Shown here one piece after another: positions 49,188 to 58,656 of a stretch of DNA of 64,000 nucleotides; position 1 is the stretch's first letter, and each line of letters begins with the position of its first letter. Source of the DNA: Phycisphaeraceae bacterium (GTDB taxonomy: Bacteria; Planctomycetota; Phycisphaerae; Phycisphaerales; Phycisphaeraceae); contig JANQSF010000018.1 of NCBI GenBank assembly GCA_028284155.1, positions 18,533 to 82,532 on the forward strand. The letters are read 5' to 3'. The translations under genes and the position numbers were made by a program. The notes beneath the pieces were generated by a model, which worked only from the letters and a program-made list of their open reading frames with translations, was not told the DNA's origin and did no database searches.

Positions 49188-52100
49188 ATGTCAACCGCCA
49201 ACGGCATGCTCGCCGCGCCCCCCGCGCCCGATCCCGATCGCACGCTGTACCTGATCGACGGGCATGCGCAGATCTTTCGAGCCTACTACGCCATTCGCGG
49301 GGGCATGACCAGTTCGGTCACCGGGGAGCCGACCAACGCGTCGTTCGCATTCGCCGGGATGCTGCTCAAGTTTTTCGAGGAACTTCGGCCGCGCTACGCG
49401 GTCATGGCGATCGACACCCCGGGGAAAACGTTCCGGGACGATATGTACGCCGAATACAAGGCCAACCGCGAGTCGCCGCCGGACGACTTCGCGGTGCAGA
49501 TCCCGCGCATCTTCGACATGACGCGGCTGTTCGGCATCCCGATCGTGGGCGACGACAACGCCGAGGCTGACGACGTGATCGCCACGCTCGTTCAGCAGAC
49601 GCTGGACGACCCGGACCGTGCGGACATGACCGTCCGGATGGTCTCGAAAGACAAGGACTTGGAGCAACTGCTCGGTCCCCGCGTGTCGATGTACGACATC
49701 CACACCGACACGCTGCTCGACGAGGCCTGGCTGCTCGAACAGCGCGGCATCACACCGCAGCAGGTGATCGACCTGCTGGCGTTGATGGGTGACAAGGTCG
49801 ACAACGTGCCGGGCGTCGATGGCGTCGGGCCGAAGACGGCCGTCAAACTCATCCAGGAGTTCGGCTCACTCGAGGGCGTGATCGAAAACGTCGACAAGAT
49901 CAAGGGCAAACGCCACGACAACATCGTCAAGGCGACGCCGCACTTGCCGCTCAGCAAGCGGTTGGTGACGTTGAAGCACGATGTCGAACTGGATTTCACA
50001 CTCGACCAGGCGGCAGTTGGGCGGATGGACGCCGAAGGGCTGAAGGCGCTTTTTCGCGAGTTGGGCTTCCGCCGGCACACCAACGACGTGGATCGGCTGG
50101 TCACGCAGTTGGGCGGCGCGGATGCGGCGGGTGGGGCTTCCGCGGAGTCGTCGACGAGCGCCGCCGGCGGAGAAGAGCTCGCGTTTCAAGAGGGGTTGTT
50201 CGGTTCGGTCGAGTCGGAATCGCCCGTGCCCACGACCGTTGATGACGGATTGGAGACGGCGAGCGACTGTGAGTACACCGCGGTCACGACGCGCGACGAG
50301 CTTGACACGCTGGTCGAGACGTTGCGCAAGCAGAAGATCGTCAGCGTCGATACGGAAACGGTTGGCCTGGGACATCGCGCGGCGTTGTGCGGTGTGTGCC
50401 TGGCGTGGGAGTCGGGCAAGGGTGTTTATGTGCCGGTCAAGTCGCCGGATACCGCGCAGCACCTCGATGAAACGACCGTGCTCGACGCGCTTGGGCCGGT
50501 GTTGCAAGACACGTCGATCGGCAAGTGCGGTCACAACCTCAAGTACGACCTGCTGGTGCTGCGTCACGCGGGCGTGGCGATGCGCGGCGTCGTGTTCGAC
50601 TCGATGATTGCAAGCCACCTCGTGGGCAGTTCCGGTCACGGGCTCGACCATCTGGCCGAAACGATGGCCGGCCACCGCATGACACCGATCAGCAACCTGA
50701 TCGGCCCGAAGCCGAAGGGGAAGGGCAGCAAGGGCAAGTCGCAGAAGACGATGGACCAGGTTCCGTTGGAGGCGATCACGCCTTACGCGGCGGAAGACGC
50801 CGACCTGGCTTTGCGGTTGCGCGATGCGTTCGTGCCGAAACTCAAGGCGCTGGGCGTCGATGCACTGGCTGACGACGTCGAGATGCCGCTGGTCGAAGTG
50901 TTGGCCGAGATGGAATACCACGGGATCAAGGTCGACCCCGACGAATTGCAGCGTCAGGAAGCGAGGCTTGCTGAACGTATCGTCGAGTTACGCGACCGCA
51001 TCCTCGAGTTGGCCGGTGAGCCGTTTAACCTCGACTCGCCCAAACAACTCGGCGACATCCTGTTCAACAAGCTCGGGCTGCCCGTCGTGAAAAGGACCAA
51101 GACAGGGCCTTCAACCGATATCGAGGTGCTTGAGAAGCTGGCCGACTCCGACGACGTGCCGGCTGACAAGGCCGAGGTGCCGCGACTCATCGTCGAGTAC
51201 CGGCAATTAACGAAGTTGACGAACACGTACCTGGTCGCGCTGCGCGAGGCGATCGACGAGAAGACGGGGCGTGTGCACGCGACGTTTCACCAGACCGGTG
51301 CGGCGACAGGTCGGCTGTCATCGAGTGGGCCGAACCTGCAGAACATCCCGATCCGGACGGAGGTCGGCCGACAGATCCGCCGCGCGTTCGTGGCTGAGCG
51401 GGGGCAGGTGTTGATCAGCGCTGACTATTCGCAGATCGAGCTGCGCGTGCTCGCGCACCTGAGCGGCGACCCGGCGTTGATCGATGCGTTCAAGGAGGGG
51501 ATGGACATCCACACGGCCGTCGCCTGTCAGGTCTTCGAGATCGAGCCGGACGACGTGACCACCGAGCAGCGCACGCACGCCAAGACGATCAACTTCGGGA
51601 TCGTGTACGGCGTCACACCTTTCGGGCTGGCCCGCCGGATCGAGAATCTCGACCTCGACGGCGCGAAGAAGATGATCGAGGATTACAAATCCCGTTTCGC
51701 CGGCATCGGCACGTTCCTGGCTGAGTGCATCGACCAGGCGCAGCGGCAGGGCTATGTCTCGACGATTCTCGGGCGTCGCCGGTCGATCCCGCAGATCGAT
51801 TCACGCAACCCGAACACGCGGGCGCTGGGCGAACGTTTGGCCATCAACTCGGTCGTGCAGGGCAGCGCGGCCGACCTGATCAAGAAGGCGATGGTCGACA
51901 TCCACCGCCAGGTCGAGTCGGACAGCAAGCCGATCAAGATGCTCCTGCAAATCCACGACGAGTTGGTTTTCGAAACGCCCGAGGCCGAGGCGTCAGCCAT
52001 GGTCGCGTTTGTGACCGAGCGGATGGAGGCCGCCATGTCGTTGCAGGTGCCGTTGAAGGTCGATGCGAATGTCGGGCCGGACTGGCTTGCGGCGAAGTGA
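49188..52100 (+). CDS. polA: DNA polymerase I
   Basis: 970 residues from ATG 49188. The 5'-3' exonuclease domain is residues ~20-320 (LYLIDGHAQIFRAYYA, VMAIDTPGKTFRDD, EADDVIATL, KDKDLEQLL, GDKVDNVPGVDGVGPKTA). The 3'-5' proofreading domain keeps all metal ligands (VSVDTETVG, GHNLKYDLLVL, PYAAEDADLAL), which many bacterial lineages have lost. The polymerase domain has motif A DYSQIELRVLAHL, the O-helix KTINFGIVYG, and motif C QIHDELVFE. A lysine/glycine-rich loop (KPKGKGSKGKSQK) sits in the exonuclease domain. It handles Okazaki fragment processing and repair. Its stop is 5 nt from that of the convergent gene. Confidence 0.97.
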   Translation: MSTANGMLAAPPAPDPDRTLYLIDGHAQIFRAYYAIRGGMTSSVTGEPTNASFAFAGMLLKFFEELRPRYAVMAIDTPGKTFRDDMYAEYKANRESPPDDFAVQIPRIFDMTRLFGIPIVGDDNAEADDVIATLVQQTLDDPDRADMTVRMVSKDKDLEQLLGPRVSMYDIHTDTLLDEAWLLEQRGITPQQVIDLLALMGDKVDNVPGVDGVGPKTAVKLIQEFGSLEGVIENVDKIKGKRHDNIVKATPHLPLSKRLVTLKHDVELDFTLDQAAVGRMDAEGLKALFRELGFRRHTNDVDRLVTQLGGADAAGGASAESSTSAAGGEELAFQEGLFGSVESESPVPTTVDDGLETASDCEYTAVTTRDELDTLVETLRKQKIVSVDTETVGLGHRAALCGVCLAWESGKGVYVPVKSPDTAQHLDETTVLDALGPVLQDTSIGKCGHNLKYDLLVLRHAGVAMRGVVFDSMIASHLVGSSGHGLDHLAETMAGHRMTPISNLIGPKPKGKGSKGKSQKTMDQVPLEAITPYAAEDADLALRLRDAFVPKLKALGVDALADDVEMPLVEVLAEMEYHGIKVDPDELQRQEARLAERIVELRDRILELAGEPFNLDSPKQLGDILFNKLGLPVVKRTKTGPSTDIEVLEKLADSDDVPADKAEVPRLIVEYRQLTKLTNTYLVALREAIDEKTGRVHATFHQTGAATGRLSSSGPNLQNIPIRTEVGRQIRRAFVAERGQVLISADYSQIELRVLAHLSGDPALIDAFKEGMDIHTAVACQVFEIEPDDVTTEQRTHAKTINFGIVYGVTPFGLARRIENLDLDGAKKMIEDYKSRFAGIGTFLAECIDQAQRQGYVSTILGRRRSIPQIDSRNPNTRALGERLAINSVVQGSAADLIKKAMVDIHRQVESDSKPIKMLLQIHDELVFETPEAEASAMVAFVTERMEAAMSLQVPLKVDANVGPDWLAAK

Positions 52101-52105
52101 CGCGG

Positions 52106-53770
52106 TCATACGTGGGCGGTCGTCTCGTCGAGCATGCGTTGTGTGATGTCCCAGAAATGGGCCTCGCGGAACGGGGTGGCCGTACCGGGGACGGAGGCCA
52201 TCCGTTGCGTGTGGTGATTCCAATGGCTTTGCGCGGCAAGCAATGCCTTGCCGCATTGACGTGCGGCTGAGGCGTCGTTGGCCTGTTTGAACTTTCGGTA
52301 CGCGACCATGCCGGTCAACAGGTCGCGCACCGTGCGGTAGAACGACTCTGCGTATTGCAAAGTGTTGATCATCGCCTCGATCGTGGCCGCGTGTTTGCGT
52401 TCCGGTTTGATCGCTGTCAGCGCGGCGAGGTCGCGCTTAACTTGTTCGACGGCGTCGCGCTTCTCTTGAACGACCGCATCAAGGTCACTCTCGCTTTGTC
52501 GCTGAACCATACGCCAAGCCGCCTCGGCGTCGAGTACGTCGTCTTGAATCCAGTCGCCGTTGGGGTGCCACGGCGATCCCTTGCCGCGTGCGAACGGGGC
52601 GATATAGAAGCCGCGCAGCACCGAGTCGGTCGAGTGTTGAAGCACGCTCTTGACGACGTCGGCCGTGGCGTCGGCAAGTTGCATGCGCTGGTGTGTCCAG
52701 TCGTCGGCCAAGCGGTTCAGGTCGGTCGCGGGGTCGTCGGCCAATTGCGGGACAGCCACGACGTTGGCGTCAATCCAGGTCTCATTCTGCACGAACGGCC
52801 CGCCCCAGCCGCCGCCGCGCACCCACGCCCAGAGGCCGACGAGATTGACCTTGCCCGCGACCTGCGCCAGACCGGTTGAACCGCTCTCTTCGTGCCCCGC
52901 CATTTCGGGCGCGCCGTCGCGCCAAAGGGGCGGTTGCCAATTCGGGATGCCGCCTTTGCCCTCGAACTCGCGCTGGCATTGCAGTTCGTAAATAATCGGC
53001 CGTTTGCCGAGGCTAAGGCTTGCGCTGTTCCAACGTTGATATCGCCAGAAGTCGGTCTGGGTGAATTTGAACGAGAGCACGAGGCGGTCGTCTGTTTCGT
53101 CGCCGGGTAGCCGCGGCGCGAGGCGTTCGCAGACGTCGGGCGTGTCGTGCATGCCGTTCGGCCGAACGTTCCACGCACGGACGATCAGCCGTTTGTCGTT
53201 GTCGGCCACGACGACGTCGTGGAAGCGGTCGATGAATCGTGAGATTCGGCTGACCCTTCCCAAACCGCTGCAACGCGGACAGTGTGGCTGATAGATGTCG
53301 TTGCCGACGAGATACCGCAGGCGGTTCGCGTCGGTATCACCGAATCGCAGGACGACGCCCGCAATGTTTGACCACCGCGACAACAGCGCGTCGAGTGCGC
53401 GGGCGGATCGTTCCAGCGCCTCGTCGCTGCCCGGGCAGAGGACGTTCGGTCGGCCGCGGCAGCTCAGGCCGTCACTGTTCTGTTGCGTAGCGGTCCGCGG
53501 CAGGGTGAGCGTGTCGTAGCAGATGTAGACGTCGAGCCCGGCGTCGTCGGCCTTGGCGATGGTCTGATCAACCTGTTCGAACTGTTGTTGCACCCACCGG
53601 CTCATCTCGCCGCCGCCGACGGCCTCGGGCGCATCGAGGCCTGACAGCCCGGTGGTCTTGTAGATCACCAGCCCGTTGTACCCCAATTCTGCCAGGTGAC
53701 GCGGGTCGCGGTAGCGCGTCGCCGGCAACGGTTCGCCGGGGTTGTCCAGCAACGTCGCAAGCTTGAGCAT
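52106..53770 (-). CDS. Glycoside hydrolase-like barrel protein (GH67-like)
   Basis: 554 residues, ATG 53770. Barrel-like segments: LAELGYNGLVIYKTTG, DDAGLDVYICYDTL, LCPGSDEALERSARALDALLSRWSNIAGVVLRFGDTD, DNDKRLIVRAWNVRP, RPIIYELQCQREFEGKGGIPNW, GLWAWVRGGGWG. The order and the ELQ-x-QREFEGKG segment recall alpha-glucuronidases of GH67, but catalytic residues cannot be assigned with confidence. A pair of cysteines (HCPRCSGLG) may bind zinc. No signal peptide. It is 45 nt downstream of the RND pump gene on the same strand. Confidence 0.6.
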   Translation of the reverse strand: MLKLATLLDNPGEPLPATRYRDPRHLAELGYNGLVIYKTTGLSGLDAPEAVGGGEMSRWVQQQFEQVDQTIAKADDAGLDVYICYDTLTLPRTATQQNSDGLSCRGRPNVLCPGSDEALERSARALDALLSRWSNIAGVVLRFGDTDANRLRYLVGNDIYQPHCPRCSGLGRVSRISRFIDRFHDVVVADNDKRLIVRAWNVRPNGMHDTPDVCERLAPRLPGDETDDRLVLSFKFTQTDFWRYQRWNSASLSLGKRPIIYELQCQREFEGKGGIPNWQPPLWRDGAPEMAGHEESGSTGLAQVAGKVNLVGLWAWVRGGGWGGPFVQNETWIDANVVAVPQLADDPATDLNRLADDWTHQRMQLADATADVVKSVLQHSTDSVLRGFYIAPFARGKGSPWHPNGDWIQDDVLDAEAAWRMVQRQSESDLDAVVQEKRDAVEQVKRDLAALTAIKPERKHAATIEAMINTLQYAESFYRTVRDLLTGMVAYRKFKQANDASAARQCGKALLAAQSHWNHHTQRMASVPGTATPFREAHFWDITQRMLDETTAHV

Positions 53771-53815
53771 GTCAAGGTTGTACGTCGTCGCGCCGGACGG
53801 GGCAAACGGAACGCG

Positions 53816-56800
53816 TTAGGCGGTAGCCGGCTGAGAAAACTTCGGGTGCCGCGCGGGGTCGAGGATGCTCACCTTCCTCGGCCGAACGGTGTAGCAGGCG
53901 ATGGGGATGATGAACAGTTGCAGGAGCGTTGCAAAGCCCAGGCCGCACATGATGGTGATCGTCAGCGGCTGCCAGAATTCGCCGCCGCCAGCGATGTTGA
54001 GTGACAGCGGCAACAGGCCGCCGATCGTCGTGATCGTGGTCAGAAAGATGGGGCGGAGCCGCATCTGGCCCGCGTAGGTCACGGCGTCGATGAAGGGGAT
54101 GCCCGCTCGGTGCAGGCGGTTGATGAAATCGACCAGCACGATCGCGTCGTTCACGACGATGCCCGCCAGCGCGACGAGGCCGATCATCGCGGAGATCGAG
54201 AAGTTGAAACCGAACAGCATCAGACCGATCGACACGCCCACGAGGCTGAGCGGCACGCTAAACAGGACGATCAGCGACTGGGCGAAGTTGTTGAACTTGA
54301 TGACCAGGATGATGAGCATCGCGCCCATCGCGACGATCAACGCGATCTTCAGGTCTTCCATCGCGTCGTCGCGGATCTCGTTTTCGCCGCCGAACTCGAT
54401 GATGACCTGCTCGTCGGACGTGATGACCTTGTCATCGCTTGGCGGGTTGAAGCCCGCGAACAGGCCTTCGGCCTGGCCGAAACGTGCGGCCTTGTCCGGC
54501 GCGAGGATGCGCGTCAACTGGCGCTTGATGTCGTCGGCCAGCACGCCGTCTTCGAGTTGAGCTCTGACGTTGATGACACGCCGCTGATCGGTGTGGCGGA
54601 GGATGTTGGCCGCGGCGCGGCGGTCGACGTTCGTCACCTGGCCGAGCGTCACCAGTTTGCCCGTCGGGCTGCGCAGCGGCAAGTTGGACAGGTCGCTGAC
54701 TTCGTCGCGGTCGGTCGGCTGATTCCGGACGCGCAGGTCGATCTCCTCGTCGCCGCCGAAATCGACCTCGCCCACACGCACGCCTTCGAGCGCGTAGTTG
54801 ATGCTCGCGCCGACCTGCAGTTTGGTCAGGTCGTAGAGCGATGCGATGTTGGCGTTCGGCTCGGCGACGACTTCCGGCCGGATCCGGTGGTCGCTGGTGA
54901 CGTCGTACGTGCCGGGGATGCCGGCCAGGACGCGTTCGACCTCGCGGGCCCGCGCGGCCAGCGTTTCAAACGATGTCTCTTTTTGCCCGAGCACGCGGAC
55001 CATGACGTCGGCCCCGACGGGCGGGCCTTCCGAGGGTGACTTGATACGCACATTCACACCGGGCAGGTCGGGCAACTCGGCCACGATGGCCTTGCGGATC
55101 TGCTCGTTCGTCCGTTCGCGGTTCTCCGCCAACTCGAGTTCGACGTACACCATGCCGAATTCGGGCCCCGCGCCCGACTCGGTGTCGAGCCGGATGTTTA
55201 ACGCGCCGGGATTGCCCATGGTGGTCACCGGTCTGGCACGCGGCGCGTCGGGCGATGGGCGGTACCACTCGTCCTCGCGCACGGCCCGCAGCACGGCCGC
55301 CTCGATCTTCTCGCCGACCTCGACCGTGCGCTTCTCCATCGACGAGCCGAGTGGCAACTCGTAACTCACCTCGATCACCGGCACGTCGCCGTCGGGGAAG
55401 AATTCGAAACCGATCGCCCCGATCATGTACAGCCCAACCGGCGTGACGGCGACAATGATCGACAATCCAAGCACGAGAAGGCGGTGATTGATTGCGTATC
55501 GCAGTGCGCGGCCGTACACACGTTTGGTCTTGCTCGCGGTGGCCAGGGCTTCGGCGTTGGCGATCTCCGCCTCTTCGGCTGACATCTCCTCTTTCTCGTG
55601 TGCTTCACGACCCTTGGCGACGGCCTCGAGTTGCTTCTTGGGCACACGCATGCCAAACACACTGAACACGGGCAGCAGGAAGTGGTCAACCAGCATGGCT
55701 GAACACAGTGCGAAGATGACGACAAGCGGCAGCGTGCCCATGAAGTCGCCCATCACGCCGCGGACGAGGAACATCGGTCCGAACGCGGCGAAGGTCGTCA
55801 GGTAGGCGCTGACGAGCGACCCGCCCACCTCGCTGATGCCGCGCTTGGCCGCTTCGACCGGCGAGCGCCCCAGTTCGCGGTGCCGGTAAATGTTTTCGCC
55901 GACGATGATGCAGCCATCAACGACCATGCCGATGACCAGGATCAGGCCGAACAGCACCATGTTGTTGATCGCCAGGTCGGGCGTGATCGTGCGCTTGGCG
56001 AACCACATGATCCCGCCGGTGGCCAGGATCGCGAACGGCACGGCCAGGCCGATCAGCGCGGCGTTGCGCCAACCCAGGAAGATCCAGAGCATGATGATGA
56101 CCAGGATCGTGCCGTAAGCGGCGCTGGTCCCGAGTTGGTCGATCATGTATTCGATTTCGCGCGCCTGCGACCTGACCGTGCCGATGGATGTGCCCTCGGC
56201 GGCGCCGTCGGCGATGAACTTGTCGACAACGTCCTGCGCCGCCTTCGCTGCGCCCATGACGTCGACATCCGTCTTGGCATTGACCAGCAGCACGACGGCG
56301 TCCTGGCCGTCGTAGCGGGCGATGCTCTCAAGCGGTTTGTGACCCATGCGGACGTCGGCGATGTCGTCGAGCACCCACTGTTTGCCGTCACGCGAAACGA
56401 GCGGCAGCTTGCGCACCTCGTCGATCGACCCGAATTTCAGGACCGTCCGAACACGCGACTCGGCCCCGTCGGTCGCTTCGACGCTGCCGCTGGGCAGGTC
56501 GAGGTTGCCCCGCCGTAGCGCGTCGTCGATGTCGCTGTAGGTGAAGCCGTACAACGCCATGACGTTTGGATTGATCTCGATCTGTACCTCCGGCTCGAGC
56601 CCGCCGAAGATTTCGACGCTGCTGACGCCGGGAATCTTTTCCAGTTCGATCTCGAGTTGTTCGGCCGTGCGGCGGCGCTGCACGCCGTCGGACCCGCCGG
56701 CGACGAAGACCTGGATGATCGGCCAGTCTTCAAAAGCGATGTCGCGCACGATCGGGCCGGGGTCGCGTTGCGCGTCTTCGGGAAACTCGCCCTTGATCCG

Positions 56801-57148
56801 GTTGATCAGGCTTTCAACGTCACGCTTGGCTTCGATGACGTCGACGCCGTCGTCGAAGATGAACTGCACGACGGCCGCACCCTGCATGGCCGACGACAGG
56901 ATCGAGTTCTCGTCCTTCAGGCCGCTTAACTCGCCGGCCGATTCCTCGATTTTGCGGACGATCTGCGCTTCATTGACGGCCGGCGACGCGCCCGGGTTAG
57001 GGATGGCCGCGACGATGACCGGCAGTTTGACCCGCGGCGTGCGTTCCTTGGGCAGGCTGAACACCGAGGCGAAGCCCAGCAGGCAGAACAACGCCGCCCC
57101 CAGGATAATCAAGCGCGGGTACTCGATGGCGCGTTCGCTGATCTGCAT
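53816..57148 (-). CDS. RND-family efflux pump, inner-membrane subunit
   Basis: 1110 residues, ATG 57148. Twelve membrane helices in two repeats with two large periplasmic loops: first helix LIILGAALFCLLGFASV, PNPGASPAVNEAQIVRKIEE (porter domain), TILVIIMLWIFLGWRNAALIGLAVP, ILVIGMVVDGCIIVGENIYRHRELG (the proton-relay pair, normally DD, is DG here), then a second half with LIVLFSVPLSLVGVSIGLMLF and IVVNDAIVLVDFINRLH. This is the AcrB/HAE1 layout. It exports drugs, metabolites or lipids using the proton gradient. The adaptor gene precedes it by 41 nt. Confidence 0.93.
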   Translation of the reverse strand: MQISERAIEYPRLIILGAALFCLLGFASVFSLPKERTPRVKLPVIVAAIPNPGASPAVNEAQIVRKIEESAGELSGLKDENSILSSAMQGAAVVQFIFDDGVDVIEAKRDVESLINRIKGEFPEDAQRDPGPIVRDIAFEDWPIIQVFVAGGSDGVQRRRTAEQLEIELEKIPGVSSVEIFGGLEPEVQIEINPNVMALYGFTYSDIDDALRRGNLDLPSGSVEATDGAESRVRTVLKFGSIDEVRKLPLVSRDGKQWVLDDIADVRMGHKPLESIARYDGQDAVVLLVNAKTDVDVMGAAKAAQDVVDKFIADGAAEGTSIGTVRSQAREIEYMIDQLGTSAAYGTILVIIMLWIFLGWRNAALIGLAVPFAILATGGIMWFAKRTITPDLAINNMVLFGLILVIGMVVDGCIIVGENIYRHRELGRSPVEAAKRGISEVGGSLVSAYLTTFAAFGPMFLVRGVMGDFMGTLPLVVIFALCSAMLVDHFLLPVFSVFGMRVPKKQLEAVAKGREAHEKEEMSAEEAEIANAEALATASKTKRVYGRALRYAINHRLLVLGLSIIVAVTPVGLYMIGAIGFEFFPDGDVPVIEVSYELPLGSSMEKRTVEVGEKIEAAVLRAVREDEWYRPSPDAPRARPVTTMGNPGALNIRLDTESGAGPEFGMVYVELELAENRERTNEQIRKAIVAELPDLPGVNVRIKSPSEGPPVGADVMVRVLGQKETSFETLAARAREVERVLAGIPGTYDVTSDHRIRPEVVAEPNANIASLYDLTKLQVGASINYALEGVRVGEVDFGGDEEIDLRVRNQPTDRDEVSDLSNLPLRSPTGKLVTLGQVTNVDRRAAANILRHTDQRRVINVRAQLEDGVLADDIKRQLTRILAPDKAARFGQAEGLFAGFNPPSDDKVITSDEQVIIEFGGENEIRDDAMEDLKIALIVAMGAMLIILVIKFNNFAQSLIVLFSVPLSLVGVSIGLMLFGFNFSISAMIGLVALAGIVVNDAIVLVDFINRLHRAGIPFIDAVTYAGQMRLRPIFLTTITTIGGLLPLSLNIAGGGEFWQPLTITIMCGLGFATLLQLFIIPIACYTVRPRKVSILDPARHPKFSQPATA

Positions 57149-57189
57149 GGTGAAACGCGATGTCGTTCAGGCCGATCGGCAAGCCTGAA

Positions 57190-58488
57190 CTATGGGGAGG
57201 GCGTGTCCGGCACGACGCGCACGGGTTGGCCGTCGCTGAGTCGGTGTTGGCCTTGCACGACGAGTGAATCGAATCCGTCCGGTCGTTCGCTCAGGACGTA
57301 GTTGTCCTTCTCGATGGCGACGGGGTCGATTTCAACTTCGCGCGCGACGCTGGCGGGCACGTCGATAGCGGTTTGGCCGATCGAGCCGAGGTCGAGGCCG
57401 GCTTTGTACTTTTCACCAACCACGTACGCATACATCTTGTCGCCGTGCTGCACGACGGCCTCTGAAGGCACGGCCACGCCGCGTCGTTCACCGATCGTAA
57501 CCGTCGCCTTGCCGACATTGCCGGGGTAGATCGACCCGTCGCTATTATCCAGCTCGACCTCGACATCAAACACGCCGCTGATCTCGTTCGCGGCGGGCGG
57601 CACGGTGATGACCGTTCCCGTGCGGACCGTGTTCATCGCGTTGTTCGTCAGTCGTCCGGCCTTGTTCAGCGCGAGGATTTCGACCTGCACCTGTTGGCCG
57701 ACGTGCAGCAGCGGACGCATGCTTTCGACCACACCGATGACGAGTTTGACCTTGCTCAGGTCAACCAGTGTCAAGACCGTCTCGCCGGGATTGACGATTT
57801 GGCCAATCTCGGTCGGCACGGCGGCGACGCGCCCGTCGAACGGGGCCTTGAGGGTTGCGTCGTCAAGATTGACCTCAGCCAGTTGCAGGGCCGCGCGGGC
57901 CGAGTCGTATGACGCGATCGCGGTTTGAGCGACGGCCTTGGCCCTGCTGACCATCGCGACGGCGACGCGCACGCGCAACTCGGCCATGTCGAGTTCGCGT
58001 TGCTTGGCTGTGCCGTCTTCGAACAGGTCTTTGACTGAGGTGAAGTTCTTGCGCGCGTCGTCCAGTTCGGCTTCGGCGCTGGCGACCTGCGCCTCGGCCT
58101 CGGCCATGGCGGCTTTGCCCTGTTCCTGTTGCGCCTCGGCCTGGCGGACGGCCGCCTGGTACCGCGCGGCGTCGAGCGTGGCGATGACTTCGTCCTTCTT
58201 CACGACGTCGTTCTCACGCAGAATTCGGGGCGGGTCGGCGCTGAGCGACGCGAGTCGGCCGGTGATCTGAAACGCCATGTCGATGCGCACGTTGGCCTCG
58301 ATCAGGCCGTGAAACGACTCGGTCACCTCGAACTCGATCTCACGCAACGGGGCGACGTGGACGGCCGCGGGCTTGAGCACGGCGATCGGCTGTTGGTCAG
58401 CCGCCTGCTTGGCCCGCAGTGCGCCGACACCGACGATCGCCCCGAGCAAAACCACGGCGACGAGGATGATGATCAGACGGGCTTTCAC
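57190..58488 (-). CDS. RND efflux periplasmic adaptor subunit
   Basis: 432 residues, ATG 58488. An N-terminal membrane anchor or signal (LIIILVAVVLLGAIVGVGAL) is followed by the lipoyl half-motif (GRLASLSADPPRILRENDVVKKDEVIATLD), a helical hairpin rich in A/E/Q (residues ~110-200), the returning lipoyl half (DDATLKAPFDGRVAAVPTEIGQIVNPGETVLTLVDL), and the beta-barrel (VGQQVQVEILALN). It couples the RND pump to an outer-membrane channel. No channel gene is in this operon; the TolC-like gene at 18.2 kb is far away. Confidence 0.92.
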   Translation of the reverse strand: MKARLIIILVAVVLLGAIVGVGALRAKQAADQQPIAVLKPAAVHVAPLREIEFEVTESFHGLIEANVRIDMAFQITGRLASLSADPPRILRENDVVKKDEVIATLDAARYQAAVRQAEAQQEQGKAAMAEAEAQVASAEAELDDARKNFTSVKDLFEDGTAKQRELDMAELRVRVAVAMVSRAKAVAQTAIASYDSARAALQLAEVNLDDATLKAPFDGRVAAVPTEIGQIVNPGETVLTLVDLSKVKLVIGVVESMRPLLHVGQQVQVEILALNKAGRLTNNAMNTVRTGTVITVPPAANEISGVFDVEVELDNSDGSIYPGNVGKATVTIGERRGVAVPSEAVVQHGDKMYAYVVGEKYKAGLDLGSIGQTAIDVPASVAREVEIDPVAIEKDNYVLSERPDGFDSLVVQGQHRLSDGQPVRVVPDTPSP

Positions 58489-58656
58489 GGGGTGAACTCG
58501 GTGGGCGGTCTTTTCGATCGTAGGGCGAGCGGGCGTGAGCGACCGGCCGCAACGGTGTCCTGTCGGGGGCCGACCGCATCATTGGTACGATGGTGCAGCG
58601 ACGGCGGTTGCGGGCCGCGGCCACGATCCTCGAAGGCAACTCATCGGAGCCCTTGC

